In this document: one piece after another, positions 62,490 to 64,000 of the stretch
How the letters are laid out: each line of letters starts with the position of its first letter
How positions within the stretch are numbered: position 1 is the first letter of the stretch
Assembly (NCBI RefSeq): GCF_004145845.1
Contig: NZ_SELP01000002.1
Location: 62,001 to 126,000 of the forward strand
Length of the DNA: 64,000 bases
Direction: 5' to 3'
Source of the DNA: Loktanella sp. IMCC34160
Lineage (GTDB): Bacteria; Pseudomonadota; Alphaproteobacteria; Rhodobacterales; Rhodobacteraceae
The notes under the pieces: model-generated
What the model was told of the DNA's origin: nothing
The model's input: the letters and a program-made list of their open reading frames with translations, nothing else
The model's database searches: none
Made by a program: the position numbers and the translations under genes

Positions 62490-62984
62490 GTGGTTCTGAG
62501 TTTCACAGGCGAATACGTCCAGAAAGTGGACGGGAAAGGTCGGATGTCCATTCCGGCCGATTTTCGCCGTGTGCTTGAATCCGGCGATCCCGCCTGGACC
62601 GAGGGGCTGACGCCCGCGCTTTACCTGCTGTACGGCGATCACCTGAAAGAACAGCTGCACGTCTACACCGTCGAGGAATTCAACGCCCTGGCTGGCCGCA
62701 TCAAGGCGATGCCGCTGGGCGACCCGAACCGCAAGCGCCTGTCGCGCCTGTTCCTTGGTCAGTCGATCAAGCTGGACGTGGACAAGGACGGCCGCGTGGT
62801 CATGCCGATCCGCCAGCGGCAGAAACTCGGCCTGACCGAGGGCGAGGTCTATTTCTCGGGCGTTGGCGACCATTTCGAGATCTGGAAGGCCGAGACCTTC
62901 GGCGCCACGGTCGGCGAGGAATTGTCTGACTGGCTGGCCGAACAGCCAGACGACTTCGATCCATTGTCCTTGTTGGGAGGATAG
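62490..62984 (+). CDS. mraZ: MraZ, transcriptional regulator of the dcw cluster
   Basis: 164-aa MraZ with two AbrB-like SpoVT repeats: the first has VQKVDGKGRMSIPADFRRVL, the second IKLDVDKDGRVVMPIRQRQKLGL, each ending in the DGRxxxP DNA-contact motif. MraZ binds repeated TGGGN boxes in its own promoter. The start is GTG at 62490 (VVLSFTGEYVQK), the expected N-terminus, with AAGGAAAGG upstream; the frame is open far upstream through the leader but without protein character. rsmH follows after three bases. Confidence 0.95.
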   Translation: MVLSFTGEYVQKVDGKGRMSIPADFRRVLESGDPAWTEGLTPALYLLYGDHLKEQLHVYTVEEFNALAGRIKAMPLGDPNRKRLSRLFLGQSIKLDVDKDGRVVMPIRQRQKLGLTEGEVYFSGVGDHFEIWKAETFGATVGEELSDWLAEQPDDFDPLSLLGG

Positions 62985-62987
62985 GGG

Positions 62988-63968
62988 ATGGAACGCGCTG
63001 CCACGCCTGACCAATCCGCCCACATCCCCGTTCTGCTTCGGCCGCTGATCAAGGCGGTCGCGCCGGTGGCTGGCGTCTGGCTGGACGGGACGTTCGGGGC
63101 CGGGGGCTATACCCGCGCCCTGCTGGCCGCCGGGGCCGACAAGGTGATCGGCGTGGACCGCGACCCGCTGGCCTTTGAAATGGCCGCGCCCTGGGTCGGG
63201 GACTACGGCGACCGGCTGGAACTGGTCGAAGGCACGTTTTCCCGGCTCGATGACTACGGCACGGACCTTGACGGCGTTGTGCTGGACCTTGGCGTGTCGT
63301 CGATGCAGCTGGATCTTGCGGAACGTGGATTTTCCTTCATGAAGGATGGCCCGCTGGACATGCGAATGAGCCAGTCCGGCCCCAGCGCCGCTGATCTGTG
63401 CAACTCGGCGGACGAGACGGAACTGGCTGATATCATTTATCTTTACGGGGAGGAGCGGGCCAGCCGCCGGATCGCCAAGGCGATCGTCAAGGCGCGTCCG
63501 CTGACCACCACCCTGCAACTGGCCGAGGTCGTGCAATCCTGCCTGCCGCGCCAGAAGCCGGGCCAAAGCCACCCCGCAACCCGGACGTTTCAGGCGCTGC
63601 GGATCGCGGTAAATGACGAATACGGCGAACTTTACATGGGGCTGACCGCCGCCGAGCGGGCGTTGAAGCCCGGCGGCCTGCTGGCGGTCGTGACTTTTCA
63701 TTCGGTCGAGGACCGGATGGTCAAACGCTTCATGCAGGCCCGGGCGGGCAGCACCGGCAACGCCAACCGCTATGCCCCGCAGCTTGAACAGGACAAACCC
63801 GCCTTCGAAATCCTGACCCGCAAGGCCGTTGGCCCGGACGATCAGGAACTGGCGGAAAACCCGCGGTCGCGGTCGGCAAAGCTGCGGGTGGCGCGGCGCA
63901 CGGATGCGCCTGCGGGAACGGTGGACCGGGCGGCGCTGGGAATGCCGCTGTTGAAGGGGGAAAGGTGA
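62988..63968 (+). CDS. rsmH: 16S rRNA m4C1402 methyltransferase
   Basis: 326-aa RsmH (MraW), which N4-methylates C1402 of 16S rRNA. Begins with [13 protein letters not shown]; the SAM-binding region is [16 protein letters not shown] and [12 protein letters not shown]; then [42 protein letters not shown] and [15 protein letters not shown], with the C-terminal [14 protein letters not shown] and [14 protein letters not shown]. All are hallmark blocks. ATG 62988 follows GGGAGG. The stop overlaps the first base of ftsL. Confidence 0.97.
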   Translation: MERAATPDQSAHIPVLLRPLIKAVAPVAGVWLDGTFGAGGYTRALLAAGADKVIGVDRDPLAFEMAAPWVGDYGDRLELVEGTFSRLDDYGTDLDGVVLDLGVSSMQLDLAERGFSFMKDGPLDMRMSQSGPSAADLCNSADETELADIIYLYGEERASRRIAKAIVKARPLTTTLQLAEVVQSCLPRQKPGQSHPATRTFQALRIAVNDEYGELYMGLTAAERALKPGGLLAVVTFHSVEDRMVKRFMQARAGSTGNANRYAPQLEQDKPAFEILTRKAVGPDDQELAENPRSRSAKLRVARRTDAPAGTVDRAALGMPLLKGER

Positions 63969-64000
63969 TGCGGGGGCTGCTGTACGTCTTCTCTGCACTG
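63968..64000 (+). CDS. ftsL: FtsL start (cut by window end)
   Basis: Only the first 11 codons ([11 protein letters not shown]) are present, starting in a TGATG overlap with rsmH. Position directly after rsmH in the dcw cluster and the hydrophobic start support the cell-division protein FtsL. Confidence 0.65.
   Translation, partial: MRGLLYVFSAL

Overview
The window is a GC-rich alphaproteobacterial chromosome segment, almost certainly Rhodobacteraceae (Roseobacter/Rhodobacter relatives). The dcw cluster start at the right end (mraZ-rsmH-ftsL), the TRAP and ABC sugar transporters, the non-pyrrolysine MttB / GcvT-type dehydrogenase pair, and above all two RNA loci known from Rhodobacter sphaeroides point there: a DUF1127 gene followed by hairpins with CCUCCUCCC loops, and a terminated leader RNA in front of mraZ.

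Layout. 1-4.7 kb: the end of an M32 carboxypeptidase gene, tex, and a small membrane protein. 5-11.3 kb: a LacI-controlled catabolic unit (DapA-family aldolase, TAXI-TRAP receptor, fused TRAP permease, oligogalacturonide-lyase-like propeller) with two strong palindromic operators. 11.6-18.7 kb: an alpha-glucoside ABC transporter operon with a GH13 alpha-glucosidase, divergent from a LysR regulator, with an IS5 scar at its downstream end. 18.7-23.7 kb: a scrambled accessory stretch with a decayed transposase, a MarR regulator, DoxX, a copA beheaded by a truncated IS5-family element, foreign AT-richer genes, and a second gene-gene scar. 23.4-26.3 kb: a copper/metal resistance operon (secreted His/Met/Cys-rich protein, Tat-exported multicopper oxidase, 41-aa membrane protein, DUF302 protein, broken TVP38 protein). 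26.8-28 kb: an MFS transporter bracketed by diverged direct repeats.

28.5-35.2 kb: a complete ribitol utilisation unit: LacI regulator, three CAATCGAT operators, ABC importer (binding protein, ATPase, permease), ribitol 2-dehydrogenase and an FGGY D-ribulokinase. 35.6-41.4 kb: a P-loop kinase, a dimethylglycine/sarcosine-dehydrogenase-like flavoprotein, an MttB-family methyltransferase without pyrrolysine, and a divergent GcvA-like LysR regulator, probably for demethylation of a quaternary or tertiary amine. 42.2-59.4 kb: a surface and biofilm region: a repetitive Bap-like Ig adhesin with its own type I secretion system, a lysozyme-like protein, then a divergent pair of large polysaccharide proteins (a DUF3131-like secreted protein and a GH18-like/NodB-like/GT2 fusion) and an O-acyltransferase.

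59.4-64 kb: the most notable part. Seven consecutive hairpins, each showing GGGAGGAGG (CCTCCTCCC on the minus strand) in its loop, follow a DUF1127 gene. This looks like an expanded CcsR/cuckoo RNA array. Then come the Mrp ATPase, a GNAT acetyltransferase, an UpsM-like leader RNA ending in a strong terminator, and mraZ-rsmH-ftsL. No tRNA, rRNA or CRISPR was seen. Functions are inferred from sequence by eye; no database search was possible.
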